Below, in pieces: positions 16,867 through 24,911 of a stretch of 64,000 nucleotides of DNA (position 1 is the stretch's first letter; each line of letters opens with the position of its first letter). Both the position numbers and the translations under genes were made by a program. The stretch is from Rhizobiales bacterium 62-17 (GTDB lineage Bacteria > Pseudomonadota > Alphaproteobacteria > Rhizobiales > Beijerinckiaceae). The stretch is taken from the NCBI GenBank assembly GCA_001898965.1, contig MKVW01000004.1, forward strand, positions 475,307-539,306. The letters run 5' to 3'. Below the pieces are notes generated by a model. That model was not told the origin of the DNA and did no database searches. It was given only the letters and a program-made list of their open reading frames with translations.

Positions 16867-17340
16867 TCAGGCAATGATCGTCGCGGCGCTCGCGCCCAAC
16901 ACCGTCAGAATATCCTGCGGCCGCAGGCGAATTTGCAACCCGCGCTGGCCGCCGTTGACGAAGACGAGGTCGTGGCCGAGCGCCTGCTCTTCCAGCACGA
17001 TCTTCACTTTACGCATCTGGCCGAAGGGGCTGATGCCGCCAACCTTGTAGCCTGACAGGCGCTCCGCATCGGCCGGCTTCATCATCTGGCCGGACTTGCC
17101 GCCGACGGCCGCGGCAAGTTTCTTCATCGAGACCTCGTGGTCGGACGGCAGGATGACGCAGACCGGCTGATTGTCGATCATCGCCATCAAGGTCTTCAAC
17201 ACTTGATCGGCCGGCACGCCCAAAGCCTCCGCCGCCTGCAAGCCGATGCGGTCGGCGTTCGGATCATAGTCGTAGGTATGCAAGGTGAAGGCGAGCCCCG
17301 CCTTGTCGAGCATCTGGGTCGCGCGCGTTGCTTTCGCCAT
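16867..17340 (-). CDS. ybaK: Cys-tRNA(Pro)/Cys-tRNA(Cys) deacylase YbaK
   Basis: A 157-residue member of the YbaK/EbsC branch of the INS (prolyl-tRNA editing) superfamily, which removes cysteine mischarged on tRNA-Pro. Family features seen are the AAEALGVP segment, VILPSDHEVSMKKLAAAVG with the conserved lysine pair, and GYKVGGISPFG. ATG 17340 gives the usual length of about 157 residues; the frame is open further upstream, but there it overlaps the rhomboid gene and is an antisense-like shadow. It starts four bases after the rhomboid stop, so the two are probably cotranscribed. Confidence 0.94.
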   Translation of the reverse strand: MAKATRATQMLDKAGLAFTLHTYDYDPNADRIGLQAAEALGVPADQVLKTLMAMIDNQPVCVILPSDHEVSMKKLAAAVGGKSGQMMKPADAERLSGYKVGGISPFGQMRKVKIVLEEQALGHDLVFVNGGQRGLQIRLRPQDILTVLGASAATIIA

Positions 17341-17344
17341 GCGA

Positions 17345-18181
17345 TTACTGCATCTGCTCGCGGCGCGGTGCGAAACGCGGATCAAACAGACCGAAGAAGA
17401 AAAAGCCGACGATGAAGCCGCCGATATGCGCTTCCCAAGCGACGCCGGTTTCGGTGATGCCGAGCGGCACCGCCAACACGCCAACCGCCAGATTGATGAC
17501 GAACCAGATGGCGATGAACTGCAGGATGCGCAAATTCTTCCAGCTATCGGCAAGGGTGACGGCGGGCACGCGCATCGCATCTTCGGCCTGCATCTGGAAC
17601 GTATCGACCGGCCCCAAGGGTCCGCCAGGCTGAAAGATGAAACGGCAGGCCGCGCCCATGACGGCGGAGACGCCGGCGGACGCGCCAACCAGCGGAATGA
17701 ACTGCACCGGATGCAGAAGATAGTAGGTGAGCGCGCCGGCAGCCGTGCCGACGAAAAACAATGCCAGGAACCGCACCGGCGCCAGCCGCTGCGCCACCGG
17801 CGCGCCGAAGGCCACCAGCCACAGGGAATTCATGCTCACATGCATCCAGTCCGCATGGAGGAAGCCGTAGGTCACCAAGGTCCAGGGTTGGAAACTGCCA
17901 TCCCCCAGGAGATAGCGCGCCACGGCGAGCTGCGATCCATCCGAACCATTCGACAGGTCGGTGAGCGCCGTCGCGACCGCATCCGGATCGAAGTTGAATG
18001 TCATCCGTCCGGCGACATAGGCGAAGGTGCGAAACACCCAGCCGTCCTCATCGACTGTCAGTCCATACGTGCGGAAGGCATGGATGACGAAAAACAGGAC
18101 GACGAGGGCAAGCACGACGCCGGGAAGATTGAAAACTTTTTCACGCTGCACGTCGGTCGGCGCCCATGGCTTGAAGAACAC
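17345..18181 (-). CDS. Rhomboid family intramembrane serine protease
   Basis: A six-to-seven-helix rhomboid of about 278 residues. The catalytic serine motif GASAG is seen in PLVGASAGVSAVMG, the catalytic histidine in WEAHIGGFIVG, and the supporting H-x3-N in DWMHVSMNSLW. A soluble insert between helices follows FIFQPGGPLG. The frame is open to 18340, but an intrinsic terminator (18241-18268) lies inside that extension. I therefore place the start at GTG 18181, the first start codon after the terminator, although its ribosome site is poor. It precedes ybaK. Confidence 0.9.
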   Translation of the reverse strand: MFFKPWAPTDVQREKVFNLPGVVLALVVLFFVIHAFRTYGLTVDEDGWVFRTFAYVAGRMTFNFDPDAVATALTDLSNGSDGSQLAVARYLLGDGSFQPWTLVTYGFLHADWMHVSMNSLWLVAFGAPVAQRLAPVRFLALFFVGTAAGALTYYLLHPVQFIPLVGASAGVSAVMGAACRFIFQPGGPLGPVDTFQMQAEDAMRVPAVTLADSWKNLRILQFIAIWFVINLAVGVLAVPLGITETGVAWEAHIGGFIVGFFFFGLFDPRFAPRREQMQ

Positions 18182-18240
18182 CTTCCAGATAGCGCACTGA
18201 CGGGCGAAAATCCCGTCAACAAAAGGACAATGCCGTGAAA

Positions 18241-18268
18241 ATAAAAAGGGAGCCCCAAAGGGGCTCCC
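18241..18268 (-). terminator. Intrinsic terminator, minus strand
   Basis: Nine-base perfect stem GGGAGCCCC / GGGGCTCCC with a three-base loop (18248-18268), followed on the minus strand by TTTTTATTTT. It must end a transcript starting between about 18270 and 18480, where no conventional gene is annotated. Confidence 0.85.
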
Positions 18269-18278
18269 CGGTTCGTTT

Positions 18279-18362
18279 TCACCGCCGGAGCCTGCGGTGA
18301 CGGACGCCAGATCCAGATTGCCGAATGGAGCGCGCGGCAACCTGGGTGGTTGAACTTGTCAT
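18279..18362 (-). CDS. Possible 27-codon basic peptide or part of a small RNA
   Basis: The transcript stopped by the terminator at 18241-18268 contains one tidy short ORF: ATG 18362 to TGA 18279, ending ten bases before the hairpin. The peptide (MTSSTTQVAARSIRQ... ending RRLRR) is strongly basic. No good ribosome site is seen, so the region may instead be a non-coding RNA: upstream are further short dyads (for example TCACCGC/GCGGTGA near 18279-18302). It cannot be decided from sequence whether the product is peptide or RNA. Confidence 0.3.
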   Translation of the reverse strand: MTSSTTQVAARSIRQSGSGVRHRRLRR

Positions 18363-18436
18363 CTGTCGGAACGGCCACATCGCCCGACGAGACAATTATG
18401 AATTCAGCCCCCGGAGCCGACAACCGGCAAGCATTT

Positions 18437-18451
18437 TTAACCTTAATTTAA
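18437..18451. promoter_or_regulatory. CtrA-box (TTAA-N7-TTAA)
   Basis: TTAACCTTAATTTAA matches the full alphaproteobacterial CtrA recognition site TTAA-N7-TTAA exactly. It sits 160 bases before the PAS_5 protein start and upstream of the minus-strand terminated transcript, so it may control either or both. Cell-cycle control is inference from the motif. Confidence 0.55.
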
Positions 18452-18611
18452 GGCCGACGGTATCCCACGGCATTTACGATCAATGACTTAGTCAACTTTT
18501 CCCGGCCCTTTGGCACGCCCTTCGCTCCCTTTCCAGGAATTGGGAAGCGAACGGCCGGAACGTCTCAAATCTGAACAACAGATCCGGCCTGACGTCTCAC
18601 GGGGGTACTTT

Positions 18612-19220
18612 ATGAAACAGGCCGCCACGCGCGAGCTCTTTAGGTATTGGAACGAATTGCGACAGGAGCGGTCGGCCCCCGACCGGCTCGAGCTTGACCC
18701 TACGGCGATCCGTGGGGCTCTGCCCAGCACGTTCATGCTCGAAGTCGACCCGCCCCGCTCCTATCCATTGCGGATTGCCGGGTCGCGCATCCATGCGTTG
18801 TTCCGCCGCGAAGTTCTGGGCGAAACCTTCATCGGGTTATGGCACCCCGCCGACCGCCCCTCCATCGCGCGTCTGTTGACCACGATCCTCGACGAAACCC
18901 TGCCAGCCGTGATCGGGGTCGTTGCCGCCCCCCTTCAGCGCTCGCCGGTCGAACTCGAAATGCTCCTCCTGCCGTTGCGCCATAAGGGCAAAACCCACGC
19001 GCGGTTGCTCGGTGCCCTGACGCCGACGGCCATACCCTCCTGGCTCGGCCTGGTTGGCGTTGAATCCTTAAGGATTTCCACCTCCCGCTTCATTGTCGAC
19101 GAGGTCACCCCGCCGACGGCGGCCGGCCGCGGCGGGACAGATTTCAATCCTCCCTTTGCTCAAAGCCAAGTCCAAGTTCGCCGTCACGGCCACCTGCTGG
19201 TCTTCGAAGGCAGCCGGTAA
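18612..19220 (+). CDS. PAS_5 domain protein (MopJ-like)
   Basis: A 202-residue protein matching the PAS_5 family, which in Caulobacter includes the cell-cycle/motility factor MopJ. Characteristic features are LFRYWNELRQERSAPDR near the start, then PLRIAGSRIHALFRREVLGETF and LWHPADR. There is no output domain, so it probably works by protein contact or signal sensing. ATG 18612 has GGGGG seven to eleven bases upstream; the open frame to a TTG at 18510 is less likely. A perfect CtrA box lies 160 bases upstream. The tandem PilZ gene follows on the same strand. Confidence 0.85.
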   Translation: MKQAATRELFRYWNELRQERSAPDRLELDPTAIRGALPSTFMLEVDPPRSYPLRIAGSRIHALFRREVLGETFIGLWHPADRPSIARLLTTILDETLPAVIGVVAAPLQRSPVELEMLLLPLRHKGKTHARLLGALTPTAIPSWLGLVGVESLRISTSRFIVDEVTPPTAAGRGGTDFNPPFAQSQVQVRRHGHLLVFEGSR

Positions 19221-19357
19221 GAGCAATTTAATCAGCCCTGAAAGCAGAAAATTAACGTCGACGGGGGAATAACAGAACGTTTCTGAGATCGGTTTGACGT
19301 CGTCGAAACTGTTTGGGCGTTAGGCTGACGGAGTTTCACGAAAAAGGTAGCGCCGTC

Positions 19358-19981
19358 ATGTCGTGGTCCAGAGCCACGCTGCAAAGGGTCACCCGAGCCG
19401 ATGCCTTCCAGGATCGCCGCCGTCACCAACGGGTGAAGGTGAGCATTCCTGGACGCTATATGCTGCCCGATCACCGGGAATATCCCTGCCAGACCTTGGA
19501 TATGTCGCCTGGCGGCGTCGCGCTGATTGCGCCCGTCAGCGGCCCCATCGGTTCGCGCGTCGTCATCTATCTCGATCACATCGGCCGGCTCGAAGGCCAG
19601 CTCGTGCGCAATATCGAGAATGGCTTCGCCGCCCAATTGCGTGTGTCGCCGCTCAAGCGCGACAAGCTCGCCGACCAATTGACTTGGATGGCCAATCGCC
19701 ACCTGCTCGGCCTGCCCGAGGATCGCCGCCATGAGCGCATCGAGCCTGTGACCAAACGCGCCATGCTGAAACCGGGCGACGGCACCGAGGCGATCGTCCG
19801 CGTCATCGACGTTTCGATCTCCGGCGCGGCGCTTGAAACCGCGCTGCGCCCGCCAGTCGGCACCTATGTCACCGTCGGCCGCACCGAAGGCGTCGTGGTG
19901 CGCCATTTCGCCGAAGGCATCGCCATCGAATTCCTGAAGGAACTGCCGATCGAACGTTTCGATCCCGGCATTCGGCTTTAA
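19358..19981 (+). CDS. Tandem PilZ-domain protein
   Basis: A 207-residue protein with two PilZ-like domains in tandem. The first has RRRHQRVKVSIPGRY then LDMSPGGVAL; the second has DRRHERIEPVTKRAML then IDVSISGAALET. Both keep the R-x3-R and D-x-S-x2-G elements used to bind cyclic di-GMP, so each may bind the messenger. No catalytic or membrane part is present. The proposed start follows AAGGTAGCG. Proximity to the PAS_5 gene suggests a common role in motility or surface attachment. Confidence 0.9.
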   Translation: MSWSRATLQRVTRADAFQDRRRHQRVKVSIPGRYMLPDHREYPCQTLDMSPGGVALIAPVSGPIGSRVVIYLDHIGRLEGQLVRNIENGFAAQLRVSPLKRDKLADQLTWMANRHLLGLPEDRRHERIEPVTKRAMLKPGDGTEAIVRVIDVSISGAALETALRPPVGTYVTVGRTEGVVVRHFAEGIAIEFLKELPIERFDPGIRL

Positions 19982-19998
19982 GCAGAGCCTCAAATGAA

Positions 19999-20023
19999 AA
20001 ACGGCGGCCAATGGCCGCCGTTT
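19999..20023. terminator. Bidirectional intrinsic terminator
   Basis: Eleven-base perfect stem AAACGGCGGCC / GGCCGCCGTTT with loop AAT, flanked by A-rich and T-rich sequence on either side. It separates the convergent PilZ and ABC-receptor genes and can serve both. Confidence 0.85.
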
Positions 20024-20043
20024 CTCTTTGTATTTGTGATCGC

Positions 20044-21222
20044 TTACTTCGCCGGCCGCGTCGGATCCTTCACATTCGGGATCGTGGCGAATTCGACATT
20101 GTAGAGTTCGCCATCGGCGCCCTTTTCCGTGCGGCGCACGTAAATGTTCTGGATCAGATCGCGCGTCTCGCCGTCGAGCTTCACGGGGCCGCGCGGGCTT
20201 TCGAATTCCATGCCGATCATCGCCTTCACCAGCGCATCGCCATCACCCTTGCCGCCGGTCTTCTTCAGCGCTTCGTAGATCATGTGCATGCCGTCATAGC
20301 CGGTAACGGCGACGAAGTTCGGCCGGCGGTTGTTGGCCTTCTTAAAGGCCGCGACGAAAGCCTTGTTGGCGGCGCTGTCATGGGCGGCGGAATAGTTATG
20401 CGCCGAAATCGTGCCAAGCGCGATGTCGCCGGCCGCATTGACGATATCATCCTCGACGATCGAGCCTTCGGTATAGACCTTAATGCCCGACTGCGCGAGA
20501 CCGCGCTCTGCCGCCTGTTTCATGAAGGCCGCGCCGACACCGCCCGAGGGCACGAAGACGAACAGCGCATCGGGCTTCAAGTCGATGACCTTCTGCAAGA
20601 AGGGCGCGAATTCAGGATTGGCCAGCGGCACGCGCAGCTTTCCCAGCACCTGACCACCGCGCTTCTCGAAGCCCTGCGTGATCAGATTTTCATAGTCCTG
20701 CCCCGGACCATAATCGGACACCAAGGTCACGATCGACTTGGCGCCCTGCTGCTGGATCCATTCGCCGAACGGCACGCCGACCTGCGCCACAGAAAGCATG
20801 GAACGCACGATATAAGGCGAGCGATCGGGAATGATCGAGGTGGCGCCGAGCATGACGATCATCGGCGTCTTGCTTTGCGTCGCGATCGGCGCGGTGGCGA
20901 GCGCGCCTGGCGTCAAGGTGAAACCGACGAGGAAATTCACCTTGTCATTGACCGCCAGTTCCTGCGCCAGGCGACGGGTCGTGTCGGCAACGCCGGTATC
21001 GTCCTTCACGATCAGCTCGATCTTGCGGCCAGCGACCGTGTCGCCGTGCAATTGCATGTAGAGCCGCACGCCCGCTTCCATCTGCCGGCCGACGGCAGCG
21101 AAGGGACCCGTTTGCGATGAGATCATACCGATCTTGATCGGCGGTTCGTTCTGCGCCTGAGCCTGCGGCCCGGCGAACATCACCGCTGCCGTCAATGCGG
21201 CAAGAGCTACTCCCCGTTTCAT
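20044..21222 (-). CDS. ABC transporter substrate-binding protein (branched-chain amino acid / LivJ type)
   Basis: A 392-residue periplasmic binding protein of the Peripla_BP_6 family. The signal peptide runs to about MFAGPQAQAQ; the mature protein begins PPIKIGMISSQTGPFAAVG, a standard LivJ-type start. Relatives bind branched-chain amino acids, amides or aromatic acids. The chosen ATG at 21222 has GAGGGG upstream; the long open frame further upstream is a shadow of the divergent gene. No LivHMGF transporter parts are nearby, so it stands alone, ended by the terminator at 19999-20023. Confidence 0.92.
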   Translation of the reverse strand: MKRGVALAALTAAVMFAGPQAQAQNEPPIKIGMISSQTGPFAAVGRQMEAGVRLYMQLHGDTVAGRKIELIVKDDTGVADTTRRLAQELAVNDKVNFLVGFTLTPGALATAPIATQSKTPMIVMLGATSIIPDRSPYIVRSMLSVAQVGVPFGEWIQQQGAKSIVTLVSDYGPGQDYENLITQGFEKRGGQVLGKLRVPLANPEFAPFLQKVIDLKPDALFVFVPSGGVGAAFMKQAAERGLAQSGIKVYTEGSIVEDDIVNAAGDIALGTISAHNYSAAHDSAANKAFVAAFKKANNRRPNFVAVTGYDGMHMIYEALKKTGGKGDGDALVKAMIGMEFESPRGPVKLDGETRDLIQNIYVRRTEKGADGELYNVEFATIPNVKDPTRPAK

Positions 21223-21346
21223 TTTATTGCCCCTCGTCGTTTCTCGTGGATTGGCAGTATGCCATGGCGCTTTCCGTAGCGCCAACACAGGCCAATGTCT
21301 CTGCCTATTTCGGCGATAGCCAGGACGATGGCGTAGACTGCGGCCC

Positions 21347-22003
21347 ATGCGCATTCGATTCGCTGCGATCGCCCTGGCCGGTCTGGCTGCTTGTGCCGCC
21401 TTGGTGTGGGCAGGATACCCCATCATGACGTCGCGCGTCGGACAAGGCACACCGCGCCTGGTCGACGTATCGCTGGGCTCGTTACGGCTGCGCCTCGATC
21501 CAGCCTATATCCGCCATGCCGAAGACAAGTCGGGCGGGCCAATGAACGAATTGATGCTGGCCACCCGCTTCGACAGCTTTCGGCCGGCCCCCGCGGCCAC
21601 ACCCTTGCAGCCGGACATGACCCAGGCGGATGCGGACGTTCTGATCCTGCTGCTGCGCCCCGCCGATGCGACGCTCAATCCGGCCGATCGGACCTCGAAG
21701 CTTTATGCGCGCTTCCTCGAAAGCGACACCTGGAGCCATCCCGGCGGTCTCGTCATGCGACGTTTTTCATCCAAGGGCCCTTATGCCGGCGAGGAATTGT
21801 ATATCGACCCACCGGAAGGCCGCCGCTTCGCCGCGCGCTGCATCCGCCCACGGCAAAACCATGACGGCCTGCCCGACACCTGCGTCGCCGACCTGCGTGT
21901 CGAAGCGATCGACGTCAACATCCGCTTCTCGCCCGACCTGCTGCCAGACTGGGAGAAACTGGTGAGCGGTGTGGAAGGCCTCGTTCTCAGCATGACGCGC
22001 TGA
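21347..22003 (+). CDS. Hypothetical exported or anchored protein
   Basis: A 218-residue protein not assigned to a named family. It begins with a signal-like segment (MRIRFAAIALAGLAACAALVWAG), possibly a membrane anchor. The remainder is globular with a pair of cysteines (AARCIRP, DTCVADL) that could form a disulfide in the periplasm. Composition matches the neighbours. It is divergent from the ABC receptor, with 124 bases between the starts, and is followed by the XRE regulator. Confidence 0.78.
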   Translation: MRIRFAAIALAGLAACAALVWAGYPIMTSRVGQGTPRLVDVSLGSLRLRLDPAYIRHAEDKSGGPMNELMLATRFDSFRPAPAATPLQPDMTQADADVLILLLRPADATLNPADRTSKLYARFLESDTWSHPGGLVMRRFSSKGPYAGEELYIDPPEGRRFAARCIRPRQNHDGLPDTCVADLRVEAIDVNIRFSPDLLPDWEKLVSGVEGLVLSMTR

Positions 22004-22055
22004 AGCGCGACATGATTTTGCCCTGTCGTTCTGTAATGTGCGCCGGCCAACATGC

Positions 22056-22631
22056 ATGAACATGACCATGATCACTGAAGATATTCCTTTGCCGCATCTC
22101 GGCGCCATGCTGCGCCGCTGGCGCCGCTTGCATCGCGTCAAACAGGCCGATCTCGCCGAAAGGCTTGACGTCAACCAGAGCACCATTTCGCGCTGGGAGG
22201 CCGGCACGCAACAAATCGAAACGGTGGAGCGGGCGCGGATCGAAACTCTGCTCGCGGCCCGCCTCGATAGCGCGGCCGATCATGTGCTAGCGACCCTGGT
22301 GAGCGAAAGCCCGCGGGCCATGCATCTGGTCTGCGATCTCACGCACCGCCTGCTCGCCTGTTCGCCTAGCCGACAGGCCGAACTGGGCTTGGCACCCGCC
22401 GAGATCATCGGCCGCTCTCTCTGGCCCTATGCGACGGAACAGGTGGTGATGGCCGAGACCGCCCTGACCCAAAGCGGCTGGCGCGAGAGCGCATGGGTTG
22501 CGCCGGTCGAATTTCAGACCGGCGAGAACGGTTCGACAATCGTGCCGATCCGCTCCAGCCTCTGCCGTTGGACACGTCTCACTTTGTCCGACGGGACAGC
22601 CGCGCGGCTGGTGGAAACGCTGGCAGCTTAA
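22056..22631 (+). CDS. XRE-family transcriptional regulator with C-terminal PAS-like region
   Basis: A protein of about 191 residues. The helix-turn-helix is clear: LHRVKQADLAERLDVNQSTISRWEAG in the first 60 residues. The C-terminal 110 residues (VCDLTHRLLACSPSRQAELGL... and IIGRSLWPYAT) look like a small PAS-type sensor. Start is uncertain: ATG 22056 is chosen among several close codons, none with a good ribosome site. Its 3' end overlaps the convergent HAD gene by four bases. Confidence 0.85.
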   Translation: MNMTMITEDIPLPHLGAMLRRWRRLHRVKQADLAERLDVNQSTISRWEAGTQQIETVERARIETLLAARLDSAADHVLATLVSESPRAMHLVCDLTHRLLACSPSRQAELGLAPAEIIGRSLWPYATEQVVMAETALTQSGWRESAWVAPVEFQTGENGSTIVPIRSSLCRWTRLTLSDGTAARLVETLAA

Positions 22632-23323
22632 TCGATCGCATCGATCCAGCCGGGCAGTTCGGCCAGGCTCGCCAATTGCCGGAAACGTTGATGCACGTCT
22701 AGGGCATCGGCACGCTCGTGATGCCAGACCAGGGCCTGCGGAATGAACGCGGCCCAGGCGCCGGCCTCCAAGGCCGGCAAGATGTCGGAGCGCATGGAAT
22801 CGCCTGCCATCACCACCCGCTGCGGCCGCACGTCATAGCGCGCGAACAGACGACGAAACGTCTCGGCGGTCTTGTCGCTGACAATTTCGATGCCGGAGAA
22901 CCGGTCGCCCAGACCTGACGCCGCGAGCTTGGCCTCCTGATGCAGGAGATCGCCCTTCGTCACCAGCACAAGACGGCCACGCCGCGCCAACTGATCGAGC
23001 GTCTCCTCGATGCCATCGAACAATTCCACCGGATGAGCGAGCAGCGCGCGGCCCGCTTCCAAGATTTCCGTCACGACTTTCGCCGGCAGATCGTTGCCGC
23101 CAAGCTCCAACGCCGTCTCGATCATCGACAAGGTAAAACCCTTGGCGCCATAGCCGTAGAGTTTGAGATTGCGCGCTTCGCAGGCATTCAGTTTATCGCG
23201 CGCCACATCGGCTGCTGCGAAGGGCCGCAGCAAGGCCAATAACGCCGCTTCGGTCGCGTCGAAGTGGCGCATATTATGCCAGAGCGTATCGTCGGCATCG
23301 AGACAGATCAGATCGACAGACAT
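22628..23323 (-). CDS. HAD family hydrolase
   Basis: A 231-residue phosphatase-like protein of the haloacid dehalogenase superfamily. Motif I is LDADDTLWHN (D9, D11), motif II is LVTKGD, motif III a lysine near SDKTAETF, and motif IV GDSMRSDI. All catalytic motifs are intact, so phosphohydrolase activity is likely. The substrate is unknown. Convergent overlap with the XRE gene; the next gene on the same strand (DUF3126) is 75 bases upstream. Confidence 0.92.
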   Translation of the reverse strand: MSVDLICLDADDTLWHNMRHFDATEAALLALLRPFAAADVARDKLNACEARNLKLYGYGAKGFTLSMIETALELGGNDLPAKVVTEILEAGRALLAHPVELFDGIEETLDQLARRGRLVLVTKGDLLHQEAKLAASGLGDRFSGIEIVSDKTAETFRRLFARYDVRPQRVVMAGDSMRSDILPALEAGAWAAFIPQALVWHHERADALDVHQRFRQLASLAELPGWIDAID

Positions 23324-23398
23324 GGCGGCAATCTATCACGCGCCCTCTGCCGCAAGCCACGCATCAATTATGCGTGGGCGAATTATGCGTAGGCAACC

Positions 23399-23794
23399 TC
23401 AGAAGTCTTCGAGATCGAAATCGAGAATGGCGATCTGCAAGGTGAAGGAAGAGCCACGCGGATCATCGGCTGAAATGACGCCGAGGAAATCGTCGCCCGA
23501 ATTGAGTTCGACGGAATCGGTTTTACGGCCGCGCGCAACGATCTTCAATTTATCGTTCTCGAACAACCGACGCAGATAGTCCTGCAACACTTCACGCCCG
23601 ACGGGAATGCGCAGGGCGAGCGCGAAGGAGCGATCACCATCCTCATCGTCCACCGTGATCTCGGCGATTTTGCGTTCGCCGAGATTGACCGCGGCCGCAT
23701 CCGTGTTCTTCGGATCGACGACAACGCGAACGTCCTCATTGCCGAACGCGTGCCGCAGGAAGGCCTGCAATTGGCGTATTTCGGTCTTTTCCAC
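23399..23794 (-). CDS. DUF3126 protein with two tandem copies of the domain
   Basis: A 131-residue protein. DUF3126 proteins of alphaproteobacteria are usually about 70 residues. Here the C-terminal half (LQDYLRRLFENDKLKIV... ending AILDFDLEDF) fits the family well, and the N-terminal half (IRQLQAFLRHAFGNEDVRVV... with DDEDGDRSFAL) repeats the same layout, so the gene looks like an internal duplication. GTG 23794 is chosen because GGAG lies eight bases upstream; ATG 23815 is the alternative. No function is known for the domain. It lies between the HAD gene and cysE on the same strand. Confidence 0.8.
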   Translation of the reverse strand: MEKTEIRQLQAFLRHAFGNEDVRVVVDPKNTDAAAVNLGERKIAEITVDDEDGDRSFALALRIPVGREVLQDYLRRLFENDKLKIVARGRKTDSVELNSGDDFLGVISADDPRGSSFTLQIAILDFDLEDF

Positions 23795-23887
23795 GAGGCA
23801 TTCTCCAGCTGTCATCTTTCGGCGCCCGCATTGCCAGAAAAGGCCATGCGGAGCAAGACAGGACGGGGATAAGTGATAGCGAAAGGA

Positions 23888-24715
23888 CTAACCTTCGGCC
23901 TTATCAGCCAAAATCTGGTCCATGGTCCGTGCCGGTTCGGCGCAGCCCGCTTCTCCAACCTCCCGCGCCGGCACCCCGGCAACCGTCTTTTTCGGCGGCA
24001 CCGGATGCAGCACGACCGAGCCCGCGGCGATGCGCGAGCAATGGCCAATTTCGATATTGCCCAGGATCTTGGCGCCGGCACCAATCAGCACGCCATGGCG
24101 GATCTTCGGGTGACGATCGCCACTTTCCTTGCCCGTGCCGCCCAGCGTCACGTCCTGCAACATCGATACATCGTCATCGATCACGGCGGTCATGCCGACC
24201 ACGAGCCCGGTGGCATGATCGAGGAAAATACCCTTGCCGATCTTGGCGGCCGGATGGATGTCGGTCTGAAACACTTCCGAAGCCCGGCTTTGCAGGAACA
24301 GCGCAAAGTCCTTGCGATCGGCTTTCCACAGCGCATGGCCCAGCCTATACGCTTGGATGGCGTGAAAACCTTTGAAGAACAGCAGCGGTTCGATCAGGCG
24401 CGTGCACGCCGGATCACGATCGAACACCGCCATGATGTCGGCCTGGAAAGCTTCGGCGATCGAAGGATCCTGTGCGACGACTTCCGTATAGGTCTGACGC
24501 AGAATGTCGCGCGGCACCTTCTGGCTCTCGAGCCGTTCGCTGACGCGCTGGATGACCGCGCTCGCCAGCGTGTTGTGATTGAGGACGTTGGCAAGCACCA
24601 GGTTGGAGAGTTCCGGTGACTTGCGCACCATTTCCTCGGCCTCGGCGCGCAGCCGCGCGAGCACCGGATCGGTATCGGCAAAGCCAATGATCTTGGCTGA
24701 GGAATGCATCGTCAT
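23888..24715 (-). CDS. cysE: Serine O-acetyltransferase
   Basis: A 275-residue cytoplasmic enzyme transferring acetyl from acetyl-CoA to serine, the first step of cysteine synthesis. The N-terminal helical SATase domain is followed by left-handed beta-helix hexapeptide repeats from about residue 155: DIHPAAKIGKGIFLDHATG, with the catalytic histidine, then VTLGGTG and HPKIRHGVLIGAGAKILG. ATG 24715 has GGAG six bases upstream; the GTG at 24727 overlaps that site. It is in the same orientation as the DUF3126 gene, 93 bases downstream. Confidence 0.96.
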   Translation of the reverse strand: MTMHSSAKIIGFADTDPVLARLRAEAEEMVRKSPELSNLVLANVLNHNTLASAVIQRVSERLESQKVPRDILRQTYTEVVAQDPSIAEAFQADIMAVFDRDPACTRLIEPLLFFKGFHAIQAYRLGHALWKADRKDFALFLQSRASEVFQTDIHPAAKIGKGIFLDHATGLVVGMTAVIDDDVSMLQDVTLGGTGKESGDRHPKIRHGVLIGAGAKILGNIEIGHCSRIAAGSVVLHPVPPKKTVAGVPAREVGEAGCAEPARTMDQILADKAEG

Positions 24716-24911
24716 TCTATTCTCCACCCACGCGCCGACCAGGCCTAAGCCTTGGCCCCGCCTGTCTTGCGTCTGCCCGTTTATACCACGAATATGTTGA
24801 CGAGGTCATGAGCAGACAAGGCGGAGCGTCGATCCGGTTCGTCAAGCTTTCGTTAACGCACGGAAAGTGTTGCGTTTCCATGACAGGTGCAGGGAGCAAG
24901 TCGGAGGGATC

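Noticed and set aside
18182-18340. N-terminal extension of the rhomboid protein
   Set aside because: A strong intrinsic terminator for the same strand lies inside it, and no membrane or family sequence is found there.
24716-24911. Possible SAM or cobalamin riboswitch before the MetE-like gene
   Set aside because: No conserved riboswitch core or terminator-antiterminator pair could be recognised in this leader.
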